From assembly GCF_011378715.1 (NCBI RefSeq), contig NZ_WTKU01000005.1, positions 150,536-214,535 on the forward strand: a stretch of DNA of 64,000 nucleotides, written 5' to 3'. This document shows, one piece after another, positions 55,746-64,000 of this stretch. The position numbers were made by a program, and so were the translations under genes. Source of the DNA: Psychromonas sp. SA13A. Lineage in GTDB: Bacteria > Pseudomonadota > Gammaproteobacteria > Enterobacterales > Psychromonadaceae. Position 1 is the first letter of the stretch; the number at the start of each line of letters is the position of its first letter. A model generated the notes under the pieces. It saw nothing but the letters and a program-made list of their open reading frames with translations. It was not told the origin of the DNA and searched no databases.

Positions 55746-55783
55746 AAAAAAGCCGCTAATATTTATTATTAGCGGCTTTTTTG
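55746..55783 (+). terminator. Rho-independent terminator after panD
   Basis: AGCCGCTAATA / TATTAGCGGCT, an 11-bp perfect stem (55751-55761 with 55767-55777), flanked by A-run and T-run, so it could also act on the opposite strand for msrQ. Confidence 0.92.
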
Positions 55784-55831
55784 TGTATGTTTGGGCTGAA
55801 TCCTCGCTTTATACCTATACCTGATAAGTTA

Positions 55832-56473
55832 TTAATTTGAAGGCTTAGGTGCCTTTTTAATAGCCGTCATTAGCATTTTAAATTTTACTCTAAAGTAAGC
55901 GTTACGCTCTCTGAGCAGAATAAAACAAATAACAAAGTAAATACTCGGTTCGATTAAGCCAGACTTTACTGACCAATAATAATGCACTGTGCCCAATAAA
56001 ACAGCAACGTATACCCAGCGGTGTAACGTAAACCAAGTTTGTTTCATTTTCTTTCTAATGGCAGTTAATGAAGTAATACTGAGTAACAGTAAAATAAACC
56101 AGGCCAACATACCTAATGTTAAATAAGGTCGTTTAATTACTTCATCGAATAATAAGAATACTTCCCAGTTTAATTCTAACCATAAAAATGCAATCAAGTG
56201 TAAGCATATCCAAGCAAATGAATATAAGCCTAGAACACGCTTTAAACGTGCTAATAGAGGCTGTTTAAAGCGTTTACTAATAGGAGTTATAGCAAGTGTG
56301 ATTAACAAGTAATTTAAACCTGTTTTACCCAAAAAATGTATCATCTCTTTAACAGGGTCTGCACCTAACTGATTACTATCAATTAACAGGTAAAAATACA
56401 ATAACACCGATAGCGAAGCGATATGAATAATCGCTTTTATTAATGTTATCGCCAAAGGTGGTATTTTATTCAT
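55832..56473 (-). CDS. msrQ: Heme-binding membrane subunit MsrQ (YedZ)
   Basis: 213 residues with about six hydrophobic helices (ferric-reductase-like transmembrane fold). Heme-ligand His residues are present in SFAWICLHLIAF, TWFTLHRWVYV and GTVHYYWSV. It passes electrons from the quinol pool or flavin reductase to periplasmic MsrP, which repairs oxidised methionine. It lies 50 bases downstream of msrP on the same strand, so they form the usual msrPQ unit. Confidence 0.93.
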   Translation of the reverse strand: MNKIPPLAITLIKAIIHIASLSVLLYFYLLIDSNQLGADPVKEMIHFLGKTGLNYLLITLAITPISKRFKQPLLARLKRVLGLYSFAWICLHLIAFLWLELNWEVFLLFDEVIKRPYLTLGMLAWFILLLLSITSLTAIRKKMKQTWFTLHRWVYVAVLLGTVHYYWSVKSGLIEPSIYFVICFILLRERNAYFRVKFKMLMTAIKKAPKPSN

Positions 56474-56523
56474 GCTTAACGCGCTCTGTTATAAGGTTAA
56501 GGTTAAGGTTAATGAGATTAGGT

Positions 56524-57546
56524 TTAGAAATTACGTAGTAGATCCATGCCTTTATACAAATGACCTACTTCTTCTTCGTAACCATTAAACATCAGTGTAT
56601 TTTGGCGGCTTTGTTGGAATACATTACCTTCACCAATAAAGCGCTCACTTGCCTGGCTCCAGCGAGGATGATCAGCACGCGGATTAACATTCGCAAAGAA
56701 ACCATACTCATCAGGACCAAGAGCTTGCCATGTATTAACGGGAGCTTTATCTGTAAGGGTGATTTTCACAATCGACTTAATACTCTTAAAGCCATACTTC
56801 CAGGGCACAACCAATCGAATAGGCGCTCCATTTTGCGGTGCTAATGTTTTGCCATAGAGACCAACAGAGAGCAATGCAAGCGGGTTCATCGCTTCTTCAA
56901 TGGTTAAACCTTCCACATATGGAAAGTTAATACTGCCCCCGACGAACCGAGAAGCTTGCCCACGCATTTGGTCTGGGTCAAAGACAGTTTCAAAGCGAAC
57001 ATACTTAGCATCGGACTTAACACCCGCTTGCTTTAATAACGTTGCCAAAGTGAAACCTAACCAAGGAATATTCATCGACCAAGCTTCAACGCAACGCATG
57101 CGATATAAACGTTCTTCGATATCGAACTTTTTAAGTAGGTCTTCGTAGTTTAATGTTTGTGGATTATCCACTAGGCCATCAATAGTTAATGACCAAGGAT
57201 CAACTTTAAATTGCTGACTATATTGAGCGGGATCCCCCTTTCCTGTGCCAAATTCATAAAAGTTATTATATTGAATAACTTTATCTTCAGGCGTCAATGG
57301 TGTGAGCGATTGGTAGTTAGTATTTTTAGTAAATGATAAAGCAGAGCGTTGGAATAATGCATTTTTATCCTGATCGTTACCACTAGAAAAAATATCGAAA
57401 ACACTGGCACTAGCAGGTTTAATAAAAGGGATAGTTAAAGCAGCAAGGCCTAGACCTTTGATGATATTACGGCGCTCTTTATAGACTGACTCGCTAGTTA
57501 ATTGTGACTCTTTTAATTGCGATTTTTTAGTGTGTTTTATTAGCAT
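56524..57546 (-). CDS. msrP: Periplasmic protein-methionine-sulfoxide reductase MsrP (YedY)
   Basis: 340 residues. Molybdopterin oxidoreductase of the sulfite oxidase fold. Tat signal [20 protein letters not shown] (twin Arg near residues 25-26); [17 protein letters not shown] carries the Mo-ligand Cys; [27 protein letters not shown] and [27 protein letters not shown] are diagnostic. The ATG at 57546 has a GAGAGGAA box just upstream; a longer in-frame ORF (to 57618) lacks one and would bury the Tat signal. Exported folded with cofactor. Confidence 0.95.
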   Translation of the reverse strand: MLIKHTKKSQLKESQLTSESVYKERRNIIKGLGLAALTIPFIKPASASVFDIFSSGNDQDKNALFQRSALSFTKNTNYQSLTPLTPEDKVIQYNNFYEFGTGKGDPAQYSQQFKVDPWSLTIDGLVDNPQTLNYEDLLKKFDIEERLYRMRCVEAWSMNIPWLGFTLATLLKQAGVKSDAKYVRFETVFDPDQMRGQASRFVGGSINFPYVEGLTIEEAMNPLALLSVGLYGKTLAPQNGAPIRLVVPWKYGFKSIKSIVKITLTDKAPVNTWQALGPDEYGFFANVNPRADHPRWSQASERFIGEGNVFQQSRQNTLMFNGYEEEVGHLYKGMDLLRNF

Positions 57547-57670
57547 CTTTTTTCCTCTCTCAGTTTTCACTTCGACTGTATAAAAAGATAGACCGCTAAA
57601 ACACACTTTATATTTCATGTGATTAAAAAATAGTTGAAGTTTATAGGCCTCCCCTATTTATAAACACAGA

Positions 57671-58384
57671 TTATAAATCACAGGTTAAACGCAAAGACTG
57701 CTGACCGCTTGCCCAATATTTACGTTCAAAGGGTGTAATCGCTTGTTCTGCGCTATAAATTTCAGTCTTACTCTCAACGTTAGCTAATTGTAATGCCCGT
57801 TGAAACTCTTCAACATAAGTAAACCAATTGCTGCGCAAATCAAGTTGACCACCTAATTTAATTATCGATGGGAAAACAGCACTACCGTGCCAACGACGTT
57901 GCAAATGTTTAGATTTAGGCCACGGATTAGGATATAGCAAATAATGGTGTGATAGAGCCCAATTTGCTTCAACAGCAAGACGCCAAAAATCATTTAAATT
58001 AACTTGTAACAAACGATAGTTATCTAAATCTTCAGAACCATTAGCATTTAAATGATCATGGCTGCCTGTCACTAAAGGCTCGCCATCAACAGCATGTTTT
58101 GATAACCGGTCTGCAGATTTATCCATTCCTAGCACAATTGCTTCGGGGTGTGCTTTTGCAATATGATAAGTGCTTTCACCAACACCACAACATGAATCGA
58201 ATATAATCGGCTTACCTTGTTGCTCAACCCACTTTTCAACTTCCTTAAACGCTTCTAGAGTATGCGTTTGATAAGGTTTTTTAAAGTCATGTTGTAAATG
58301 CTTTAGCACCACTTCATCTAATTTCTCGTGCAACCCCACTTGATTAGATGTAATAATTCTTGAGTCACCAGTAATTTCATTCAT
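57671..58384 (-). CDS. TrmB-like SAM-dependent methyltransferase
   Basis: 237 residues. SAM motif FDSCCGVGESTYHIAKAHPEAIVLGMDKS (~62-90), then YLLYPNPWPKSKHLQRRWHGSAVFP, corresponding to the PDPWPKKRH..RR motif of tRNA (guanine-46-N7) methyltransferase. Differences (Asn for Asp, GVGES in place of the usual G.G.G, short N-terminus with QVGLHEKL) suggest a paralogue rather than canonical TrmB. It overlaps yadH by 4 bases and is the last gene of the yadG-yadH unit. Substrate unknown; tRNA is the first guess. Confidence 0.82.
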   Translation of the reverse strand: MNEITGDSRIITSNQVGLHEKLDEVVLKHLQHDFKKPYQTHTLEAFKEVEKWVEQQGKPIIFDSCCGVGESTYHIAKAHPEAIVLGMDKSADRLSKHAVDGEPLVTGSHDHLNANGSEDLDNYRLLQVNLNDFWRLAVEANWALSHHYLLYPNPWPKSKHLQRRWHGSAVFPSIIKLGGQLDLRSNWFTYVEEFQRALQLANVESKTEIYSAEQAITPFERKYWASGQQSLRLTCDL

Positions 58385-59154
58385 GAGCGAATACCTGCGC
58401 CTTTTTTAAGTAACACGGCTGCTAACGTGTAACCTATAATTATAAATGTAAATATCACAGTAAACGACCAAATTACTGGTACATCAGAGACTCCTAAAAA
58501 CCCATAACGGAAAGCGTTGATCATGTAAAAAACCGGATTAAAATGAGACACACCTTGCCAAAACTCTGGAAGCAGTGAAATAGAATAAAAAACACCACCA
58601 AGATACGTTAAAGGTGTTAACACAAAAGTAGGAATAATACTGATATCATCAAAGGTTTTAGCGAAAATAGCATTCAATAAACCACCGATAGAAAAAAGAA
58701 TAGAAGTACAAAGTACACTCGCTATCAGGACCAATACATTATGGATATGTAAATCAACAAAAAACAAAGAAACTAAAGTAACAATAAATCCGACCATCAA
58801 ACCTCGCGCAACACCACCTCCAACATACCCCCAAATAATTAGATAGTTTGGAACAGGTGCAACGAGCAATTCTTCAATATTACGCTGGAATTTAGCGCTA
58901 AAGAATGACGAGGCTACATTTGAATAGGAGTTGGTGATCACAGACATCATGATCAAACCAGGAACGATGAAAGCCATATAACTAAACCCATTCATTTCAC
59001 CAATTCTTGCCCCAATAAGGTTACCAAAAATAACAAAATACAGAGACATGGTGATAGCAGGTGGGACTAATGTTTGCACCCATATACGCAAAAAGCGATT
59101 AACTTCTTTAGTCCAAATACTTTTAACTGCTATCACATATTGTTTATTTAGCAT
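58381..59154 (-). CDS. yadH: ABC-2 type permease YadH
   Basis: 257 residues, six predicted TMs. Strongly YadH-like throughout: RIWVQTLVPPAITMSLYFVIFGNLIGARIGEMNGFSYMAFIVPG, FQRNIEELLVAPVPNYLIIWGYVGGGVARG, FDDISIIPTFVLTPLTYLGGVFY. An ATG four codons upstream (59166) is possible, but the ATG at 59154 has GGAG six bases before it and fits the family. Overlaps yadG by 11 bases. Substrate unknown; homologous to drug/polysaccharide exporters. Confidence 0.92.
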   Translation of the reverse strand: MLNKQYVIAVKSIWTKEVNRFLRIWVQTLVPPAITMSLYFVIFGNLIGARIGEMNGFSYMAFIVPGLIMMSVITNSYSNVASSFFSAKFQRNIEELLVAPVPNYLIIWGYVGGGVARGLMVGFIVTLVSLFFVDLHIHNVLVLIASVLCTSILFSIGGLLNAIFAKTFDDISIIPTFVLTPLTYLGGVFYSISLLPEFWQGVSHFNPVFYMINAFRYGFLGVSDVPVIWSFTVIFTFIIIGYTLAAVLLKKGAGIRS

Positions 59155-60067
59155 CGATAACTCCATTTTTAACTAACTCTAAAAATAATTCTTCTAAGCG
59201 ATTAGATTTGTTTCTAAGGCTTTTGACTTCAACACCTTGCTTTGTTAATAATTCAAAAATATTGTTCAATGAATGGGCTTTAGCTAACTCTAATTCGACT
59301 GTTCGCTCATCAATTATGGTTAATTTGTAATCTTTGGTTTCTGGCAAATGTGCCGTAGAGTTAACATCTAAAATGAAAGTCTCATTCTCTAAACGGCCAA
59401 TTAATTCCTTCATACTGGTATTAATCACTAATTCACCTTTATTGATAATACCGATGTTACGACATAAACTTTCCGCTTCCTCTAAATAGTGAGTTGTTAA
59501 AATAATAGTCACCCCCTGTTTATTGAGTTTTGTTAAAAACTCCCACATCGAGCGACGTAATTCGATATCAACACCTGCAGTCGGTTCATCAAGGATCAAT
59601 AATTTTGGTTCATGCATTAATGCTCTCGCAATCATCAGACGTCGTTTCATTCCGCCAGATAACTCCCTTGCAGGTTCATTACGTTTTTCCCATAAGTCGA
59701 GCTGTTTTAGATACTTTTCAGCTCTAATAAATGCTTCTTTTCGCGGCGTACCATAAAAGCCCGCTTGATTAACTAATATCTGTAATGGCGGTTCGAATGG
59801 ATTGAAGTTAAATTCCTGTGGTACTAAACCAATTTGGCTTTTGGCAGCTTCAAGTTGTGTATCGATGTCGTAACCGAATACGCGTACCTGGCCTGAGCTT
59901 TTATTCACTAACGATGAAATGATACCTATAGTTGTTGATTTGCCCGCACCATTTGGCCCTAACAGAGCATAAAAGTCGCCTTCAGCAACTTCTAGAGAAA
60001 CACCTTTTAGGGCAACAACACCGCCTTTATAGGTTTTAGTTATATTTTGAAGTTCGATTGCATTCAT
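59144..60067 (-). CDS. yadG: ABC transporter ATP-binding protein YadG
   Basis: 307 residues. Walker A GPNGAGKST (~36-44), Q-loop LVPQEFNFNPFEP, signature LSGGMKRRLMIA, Walker B LLILDEPTAGVDIELRR, and the H-loop in LTTHYLEEAE. C-terminal extension of ~80 residues as in YadG. Partner of the YadH permease. An in-frame complete ATG start; no strong SD. Divergent from the chemoreceptor gene across ~570 bases. Confidence 0.94.
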   Translation of the reverse strand: MNAIELQNITKTYKGGVVALKGVSLEVAEGDFYALLGPNGAGKSTTIGIISSLVNKSSGQVRVFGYDIDTQLEAAKSQIGLVPQEFNFNPFEPPLQILVNQAGFYGTPRKEAFIRAEKYLKQLDLWEKRNEPARELSGGMKRRLMIARALMHEPKLLILDEPTAGVDIELRRSMWEFLTKLNKQGVTIILTTHYLEEAESLCRNIGIINKGELVINTSMKELIGRLENETFILDVNSTAHLPETKDYKLTIIDERTVELELAKAHSLNNIFELLTKQGVEVKSLRNKSNRLEELFLELVKNGVIDAK

Positions 60068-60637
60068 AACAATATAAGCCTTAGTAATTGATAGTTCATG
60101 CGTTGCAATAATGAAATTGGAGCGATGACTGAAAATATTGAATAACGGTAAATTGTAACATTAATCGTTGATAAAAATAGGATTAACAAATACCGAAAAT
60201 TTGTAAGGGTTTATTGAGATAAAGTTCAATGAGAGTATTCAAATAATCAATATTTCAAAAATAATTAACAATGTCCCACATATTAAAAGTACATAACAGC
60301 TTTCAGTAAAGTACGCTCAACTCCTCTATTCAGATAATTATCTACTAAATTTTATTCAAAAAAAACTGTAAAAAGCGCTTCTACCAAGTAGTTACTGTTG
60401 ACTTATGACAAGCACCTCTTAATGAGTAAACTATTAATTATATTTACTAAAGATAATGCAACAGGTGCCGATATAGTTTTTTGTATCTCTGTAATTTTTA
60501 GTAAAAAAGAACAAAAAAATTAATAAGTTAACAAGTAATGATACACATAAAATAGTTCCTAAAATTAATTAACACTGAAAGCCTAGTATTGGCTATGACT
60601 GTTGCATTTAAAAAATAAAGTGCTCCATGGAGAAGAT
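60068..60637. other. AT-rich divergent intergenic region yadG / chemoreceptor
   Basis: 570 bases, no credible ORF, RNA or repeat family found by eye. Presumably carries promoters for yadG (near 60070-60150) and for the chemoreceptor, whose ribosome-binding site is GGAG at 60629-60632. Confidence 0.4.
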
Positions 60638-62080
60638 ATGAAAGAAGTTAAATTCCGTAATGTAGATAAACTATTCATAAAGATGTCAATTAATGACAAG
60701 TTTTGGATCATTTTAGGTTTGTTTTTAATTGTGTTAACAGCACTGTCCTTTAGTCGATATCAAAATGATCTACAACAAATCGAAAAACAATCAATGTTCG
60801 CTTTAGAAAGAGAGTTGTCAGGTATAGTTTTAGCATTAGAGTCTAGTGAACAACTAAATAAACTGAGCTCATTTAATATTACTGAATCCAGTTCAAAAAA
60901 AGTATCAGCACGAAGCGAAGACAAATTAACAGCCGTTATTCAAACTAATTCTCAAAAATATGCTTCATTAGCGAAAGCGGTGACATCACAAGAAAAAGCG
61001 GCGAAACAACAAGCCTTAAATTCTTTGTACTTCTCATATCTTTGGTTACTACCCTTTGCTCTTGTCCTCTATTGGACCGCAACTTTTCTCGGAGGCGCAT
61101 TATGGGTATTGTGGAATACCACTGAAAATATTTCTAAAGGAGACCTCACTTCCCGTTTAGGCTTTCACCCTGGTAGAGATGAGTTTGGCACCATTGGTTG
61201 TGGACTTGACGACGCGATGGACACTTTAACTGAATTAGTAGAGATCGTTAAAGAGAATGCAGAAACACTTCATCATGCATCGTCTTCTTTTGCGAATGAA
61301 ACACGCCAAAGCGAAGAACATATTAATCATCAATATGTTTCACTCGATGCAGTAGCAACAGCCATGGAAGAAATGACAGCATCGTCACAGGAAGTCACCG
61401 ACATTTCTAAAAAAGCATCGCTGCAGATTGAAAATAATTCGGAATATATTAAACAAAGTGATAACCGTGTACAGCATGCAGTGAAAGAGATCCAACAATT
61501 ATCTTCTTACATCGATCAAACATCTGACTCGGTCATCACGCTGCAAGAGAATACGATAAAAATTAATGACGTAGTCACAACTATCAACTCTATCTCAGAG
61601 CAAACTAATTTACTTGCGCTTAATGCAGCAATTGAAGCAGCCCGAGCTGGAGAAATGGGAAGAGGTTTTGCAGTTGTTGCCGATGAGGTTAGAACGTTGG
61701 CGGGGCGAACTCAATCAGCCACACTTGAGATTCAATCAATGATTGAAAATTTACAATTAGAAACCAATAACATTTCAAATATGACTCAAAATACGGTCAA
61801 GCAAGCACAAATAAGTCGCGAATTGATTGTAGAGATTGGCAGCGATGTCAATTCTATTAAAGAATCTTCACAAACGATCAATGACATGAGCTATCAAATA
61901 TCAGTTTCTTCGGAAGAACAAAGTTCAGTATCTAATAATATATCTGAAGAACTGAGCAGTATTCGTTTACAATCTAATACAGTTAAAGACTTAGTAAGTC
62001 AGTCAGCAAAAGGTGTGGTTAAATTATCTAGCGCATCGGAAAATCTAGGTAATATTTTGGCTCGTTATCAAACCAAATAG
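60638..62080 (+). CDS. Methyl-accepting chemotaxis protein with small periplasmic domain
   Basis: 480 residues. TM1 ~22-39 ([18 protein letters not shown]), a ~95-residue periplasmic segment with no recognisable Cache fold, TM2 ~133-160, HAMP ~160-212 ([16 protein letters not shown]), then the signalling domain with the conserved tip [21 protein letters not shown] / [16 protein letters not shown] (~319-360). The ATG at 60638 has GGAG 5 bases before it; a TTG-initiated extension of 12 codons is not needed. The short sensory domain suggests signals other than small-molecule binding, or sensing via another protein. Confidence 0.92.
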   Translation: MKEVKFRNVDKLFIKMSINDKFWIILGLFLIVLTALSFSRYQNDLQQIEKQSMFALERELSGIVLALESSEQLNKLSSFNITESSSKKVSARSEDKLTAVIQTNSQKYASLAKAVTSQEKAAKQQALNSLYFSYLWLLPFALVLYWTATFLGGALWVLWNTTENISKGDLTSRLGFHPGRDEFGTIGCGLDDAMDTLTELVEIVKENAETLHHASSSFANETRQSEEHINHQYVSLDAVATAMEEMTASSQEVTDISKKASLQIENNSEYIKQSDNRVQHAVKEIQQLSSYIDQTSDSVITLQENTIKINDVVTTINSISEQTNLLALNAAIEAARAGEMGRGFAVVADEVRTLAGRTQSATLEIQSMIENLQLETNNISNMTQNTVKQAQISRELIVEIGSDVNSIKESSQTINDMSYQISVSSEEQSSVSNNISEELSSIRLQSNTVKDLVSQSAKGVVKLSSASENLGNILARYQTK

Positions 62081-62108
62081 ATAATTTGCATTACCTTTAG
62101 CTATATAT

Positions 62109-62186
62109 GCCCGTTATCTTTTAATTTTCAAAAAAGTCATTAAACCTTAGGGTGAAATGATTTAATGGATAAAACTGACAACGGGT
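62109..62186. repeat. Nested inverted repeat between convergent genes
   Basis: Outer pair GCCCGTT (62109-62115) / AACGGGT (62180-62186), inner pair CATTAAA (62138-62144) / TTTAATG (62161-62167). Could act as a two-way terminator for the chemoreceptor and the DUF3859 gene, and its outer motif resembles the ATACCCGTTAT motif found at 35695 and 62762. Confidence 0.5.
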
Positions 62187-62215
62187 ATGCATTGTACATT
62201 TATGAACATATAAAA

Positions 62216-62644
62216 TTATAAATATGAAAAACGCTGCTTAATCGGTGAGTCTGATTTAACTGACGATACGTTAAACGTTTTATCCGCAATGATTTGATCA
62301 TTTAACGTTATAGTCATATGCCACGGGCCACATTTATCATCAATCGGAGCCCAAATAGTATCACCCAGATAAAAACTCCAATCATTATTGGTAACATGCA
62401 TTTCTCCAGTAAATGCAGAGCAAACACTCCCATCAGCATCATATATACCTGGATGTTCGATACAATAGTAAGCTTTTTGTCCGCGTGCATTTTTTACATT
62501 AATGATAAATCCAAATTCAATATCAATTTGAGCAGGGATATTAGTCGTAAATTCAAGCACTTTTGGTAAAGCTTTAGATTTGGCTTCCCATTTAGAATGA
62601 ATACCATAGGTTTGCATCTTAATCACCGGCTTTTTCTTGGCCAT
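62216..62644 (-). CDS. DUF3859 family protein
   Basis: 142 residues. Sequence pattern YGIHSKWEAKSKALPKVLEFTTNIPAQIDIEFGFIINVKNARGQK ... HPGIYDADGSVCSAFTGEMHV ... WSFYLGDTIWAPIDDKCGPWHM fits DUF3859, predicted beta-sandwich, cytoplasmic, no signal peptide. Function unknown. Convergent with the chemoreceptor gene. Confidence 0.8.
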   Translation of the reverse strand: MAKKKPVIKMQTYGIHSKWEAKSKALPKVLEFTTNIPAQIDIEFGFIINVKNARGQKAYYCIEHPGIYDADGSVCSAFTGEMHVTNNDWSFYLGDTIWAPIDDKCGPWHMTITLNDQIIADKTFNVSSVKSDSPIKQRFSYL

Positions 62645-63162
62645 ATTTTCTACTCATCAATAATTATTCAGTAAATTATAGCCAAAAAAGAACCTATAAA
62701 ATAGATACTTGTATGGAAAAAATAGCAAAGTCCCGAACCATTATTCTAGGCTGAAATAATTAATAACGGGTATCGATAGCTAGGGTATGCAGTGCTTAGT
62801 CCGATCATAATTGGAAGCAGTCAAATCATTCGCCGCTATCTACTACACTAAAAGAAGCTGCCAACGACAGAGGCTACTCACTTTGATATTCAAATAGGCT
62901 ATTGTCACCAAAGCCCTAAATGAAAAAATCTCTGCTAACGTCAGTCAACAGGGATTGTTATGAATATAATGTAAGCTTGTCGATGGGTTGACATGGCACA
63001 TAACCTATCGCTACCGCTATACCACCAGGGTATGCAGAGCTTAGCCCGATCATAAGACGATGCTGTCACATCATTCGCCCTACTATCGCATAAAAGGCAG
63101 GCCGCTGCGTGGTGCTTTATTTATCTCCTGCTCAAGCTGGGCATCACCACCAAAGCCCTAAA

Positions 63163-63200
63163 CGAAAAAAACCCTGTAGACAGAGTCTACAGGGTTTTTC
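63163..63200 (+). terminator. Strong terminator hairpin in unit B
   Basis: AAACCCTGTAGAC-AGA-GTCTACAGGGTTT: perfect 13-bp stem, A-run before and T-run after. No gene precedes it on the plus strand, so it must end an RNA transcribed through 62.8-63.2 kb or be a relic of one. Confidence 0.9.
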
Positions 63201-63315
63201 CTGAATACTATGCAAGCTTGACGGTGGAACGGTCTTCGCAGAGCTCCTCCACTCGTAAACCTTGCCTATCGGCAAACTCACCCTACTTTCTACGTAGGTC
63301 ATAAATCAACAGAAT

Positions 63316-63355
63316 CAAAAAAGCCCCACCGGAACTAACCAGTGGGGCTATTTTA
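63316..63355 (+). terminator. Second terminator hairpin before the IS
   Basis: AAAAAAGCCCCAC ... GTGGGGCTATTTT: 8-bp perfect GC stem (63322-63329 / 63342-63349) extendable by two pairs. Symmetric A and T flanks, so direction is uncertain. Confidence 0.75.
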
Positions 63356-63428
63356 AATTATACCAAAGGAATTTAATTGGTGATCTAATGTGATATTATG
63401 CATTTACCATTAATTGCTCGATTATCAT

Positions 63429-63893
63429 ATGAATAATATTTCCAAAATAAAAATTCCATACACAAATAATGCTAGCCTTAAACTGCGCTATTTGGCTGTG
63501 CAAAAGTTCCATGATGGTCACTCTAGAACATCCATTGCTAAGATATTGAATGTAAGTCGTCGATTAGTTAACGAATGGATAACAAAATATCTATCGGGTG
63601 GATTTGATGCGTTAGCATTAAAGAAAGCTACTGGTCAGCCTTCTCGTTTAAGTAATGAGCAAAAATCTCAATTAAAAGAATACGTAATAAGTCATGCTGT
63701 CAAAGCGCAGGGAGGTCGTTTAATGGGTAAAGACATTCAAAAATATATCCAAGACACCTTTAATGTAAATTACTGTGTAAGAAATATTTACCGTTTAATG
63801 AAAGAGCTAGGTATCGTTTGGATAACTTCTCGTTCGAAGCACCCAAAGCAAGACTTGGCAGCCCAAGAAGCGTTTAAAAAAAATTGTAATTGA
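63429..63893 (+). CDS. IS630-family transposase, N-terminal ORF
   Basis: 154 residues. Two helix-turn-helix blocks: LRYLAVQKFHDGHSRTSIAKILNVSRRLVNEWITKY (HTH_23/29 type) and the winged-helix-like RLSNEQKSQLKEYVISHAVKAQGGRLMGKDIQKYIQDTFNVNYCVRNIYRLMKELGI typical of IS630. Ends at TGA 63891-63893, just after a run of eight A (63876-63883). The catalytic DDE part is in the overlapping +1 frame. Start ATG at 63429; a TTG five codons earlier is less likely. Confidence 0.85.
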   Translation: MNNISKIKIPYTNNASLKLRYLAVQKFHDGHSRTSIAKILNVSRRLVNEWITKYLSGGFDALALKKATGQPSRLSNEQKSQLKEYVISHAVKAQGGRLMGKDIQKYIQDTFNVNYCVRNIYRLMKELGIVWITSRSKHPKQDLAAQEAFKKNCN

Positions 63894-64000
63894 ATCGATC
63901 ATCATAATTCCTGGCCACGTTACGCTAGATGAAGTAGATATTTGGTTTGAAGATGAAGCGCGGTTTGGGCAACAAAATACAACGACTCGAATATGGACGG
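63874..64000 (+). CDS. IS630-family transposase, catalytic part (other frame, runs off window)
   Basis: Open from 63874 to the window end in the +1 frame relative to the upstream ORF: ...IVIESIIIIPGHVTLDEVDIWFEDEARFGQQNTTTRIWT. WFEDEARFGQ is the first catalytic Asp block of IS630 DDE transposases. Removing one A from the A8 run joins it in frame with the upstream ORF (AFKKIVIES...). So this is either a frameshifted gene or one expressed by slippage. Confidence 0.8.

Larger units (their letters stand above)
62645..63428 (+). other. Non-coding region with two diverged ~240-base units
   Basis: No ORF of credible length. Unit A (about 62770-63005) and unit B (about 63010-63250) share, in order: GGGTATGCAG(T/A)GCTTAG(T/C)CCGATCATAA (62783 and 63028), CA.ATCATTCGCC, CACCAAAGCCCTAAA(T/C)GAAAAAA, and ATG(T/C)AAGCTTG (62969 and 63210). 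The spacing between matching landmarks is 241-245 bases. Unit B ends in a perfect terminator; unit A has lost it. Not a recognisable rRNA, tRNA or integron attC site. Confidence 0.55.
63359..64000 (+). mobile_element. IS630-family insertion sequence (right end outside window)
   Basis: Contains an IS630-type transposase start. The left boundary is a guess: IS630 elements insert at TA, and a TA lies at 63360-63361, just after the second terminator. Only one end is in the window, so terminal inverted repeats cannot be confirmed. Confidence 0.7.

Noticed and set aside
62770..63250. Integron attC sites or a decayed rRNA operon
   Set aside because: No attC core sites or 5S/16S/23S motifs recognised, and no integrase nearby.

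Overview
The window looks like the chromosome of a low-GC marine gammaproteobacterium. The conserved core (fabV; ygfB-pepP-ubiH-ubiI; zapA-6S RNA-ygfA; rpiA; serA; dksA-gluQ-pcnB-folK-panBCD; mrcB; hrpB) points to the Psychromonas/Vibrio/Alteromonadales neighbourhood. A Psychromonas-like host is my best guess from gene content, AT-richness and the giant surface protein. This is inference; no database was searched.

Layout. 1-0.6 kb: 5' part of fabV (minus). 0.8-5.2 kb: minus-strand operon ygfB-pepP-ubiH-ubiI. 5.3-9.3 kb: plus-strand zapA, 6S RNA, ygfA, a structured gene-free segment, rpiA and serA. 9.6-11.7 kb: a chemoreceptor. 12.0-13.0 kb: divergent ohr/ohrR peroxide-defence pair with two identical palindromic operator candidates. 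13.2-35.5 kb: one long minus-strand block, the most interesting part. In transcription order it encodes a GAF/HlyD-like membrane adaptor, a PqqD-like/M50-peptidase/HlyD membrane protein, a small HlyD-type periplasmic adaptor, a 4037-residue repeat protein with an N-terminal LEPKILLSA motif, a DUF4347 domain and a C-terminal hydrophobic segment, then a hybrid histidine kinase with two Hpt domains and a REC-GGDEF-EAL response regulator. I read this as a possible export/retention and c-di-GMP control system for a giant surface adhesin. It differs from a classical type I system in that no ABC ATPase, TolC or RTX repeats are seen locally.

35.9-42.6 kb: small oxidoreductase-type proteins (two ABM-fold, one SelW-like) around a yhiI-rbbA-yhhJ type ABC export operon. 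42.7-49.8 kb: minus-strand housekeeping genes (rlmF, a DUF3108 protein, a SufE-like protein, mrcB, hrpB). 50.0-55.7 kb: plus-strand dksA, gluQ, pcnB (apparently starting at AUU, as in E. coli), folK, panB, panC, panD. 55.8-60.1 kb: minus-strand msrQ/msrP and a yadG-yadH ABC exporter whose last gene is a TrmB-like methyltransferase. 60.6-62.6 kb: a second chemoreceptor and a DUF3859 protein. 62.7-64.0 kb: non-coding region with two diverged copies of a ~240-bp unit and two strong terminator hairpins, then an IS630-family transposase that runs off the window and changes frame at a run of eight A.

Start codons were reassigned for several genes where a Shine-Dalgarno sequence or family alignment from memory favoured a site downstream (fewer residues) or, for pcnB, upstream of the longest simple ORF.
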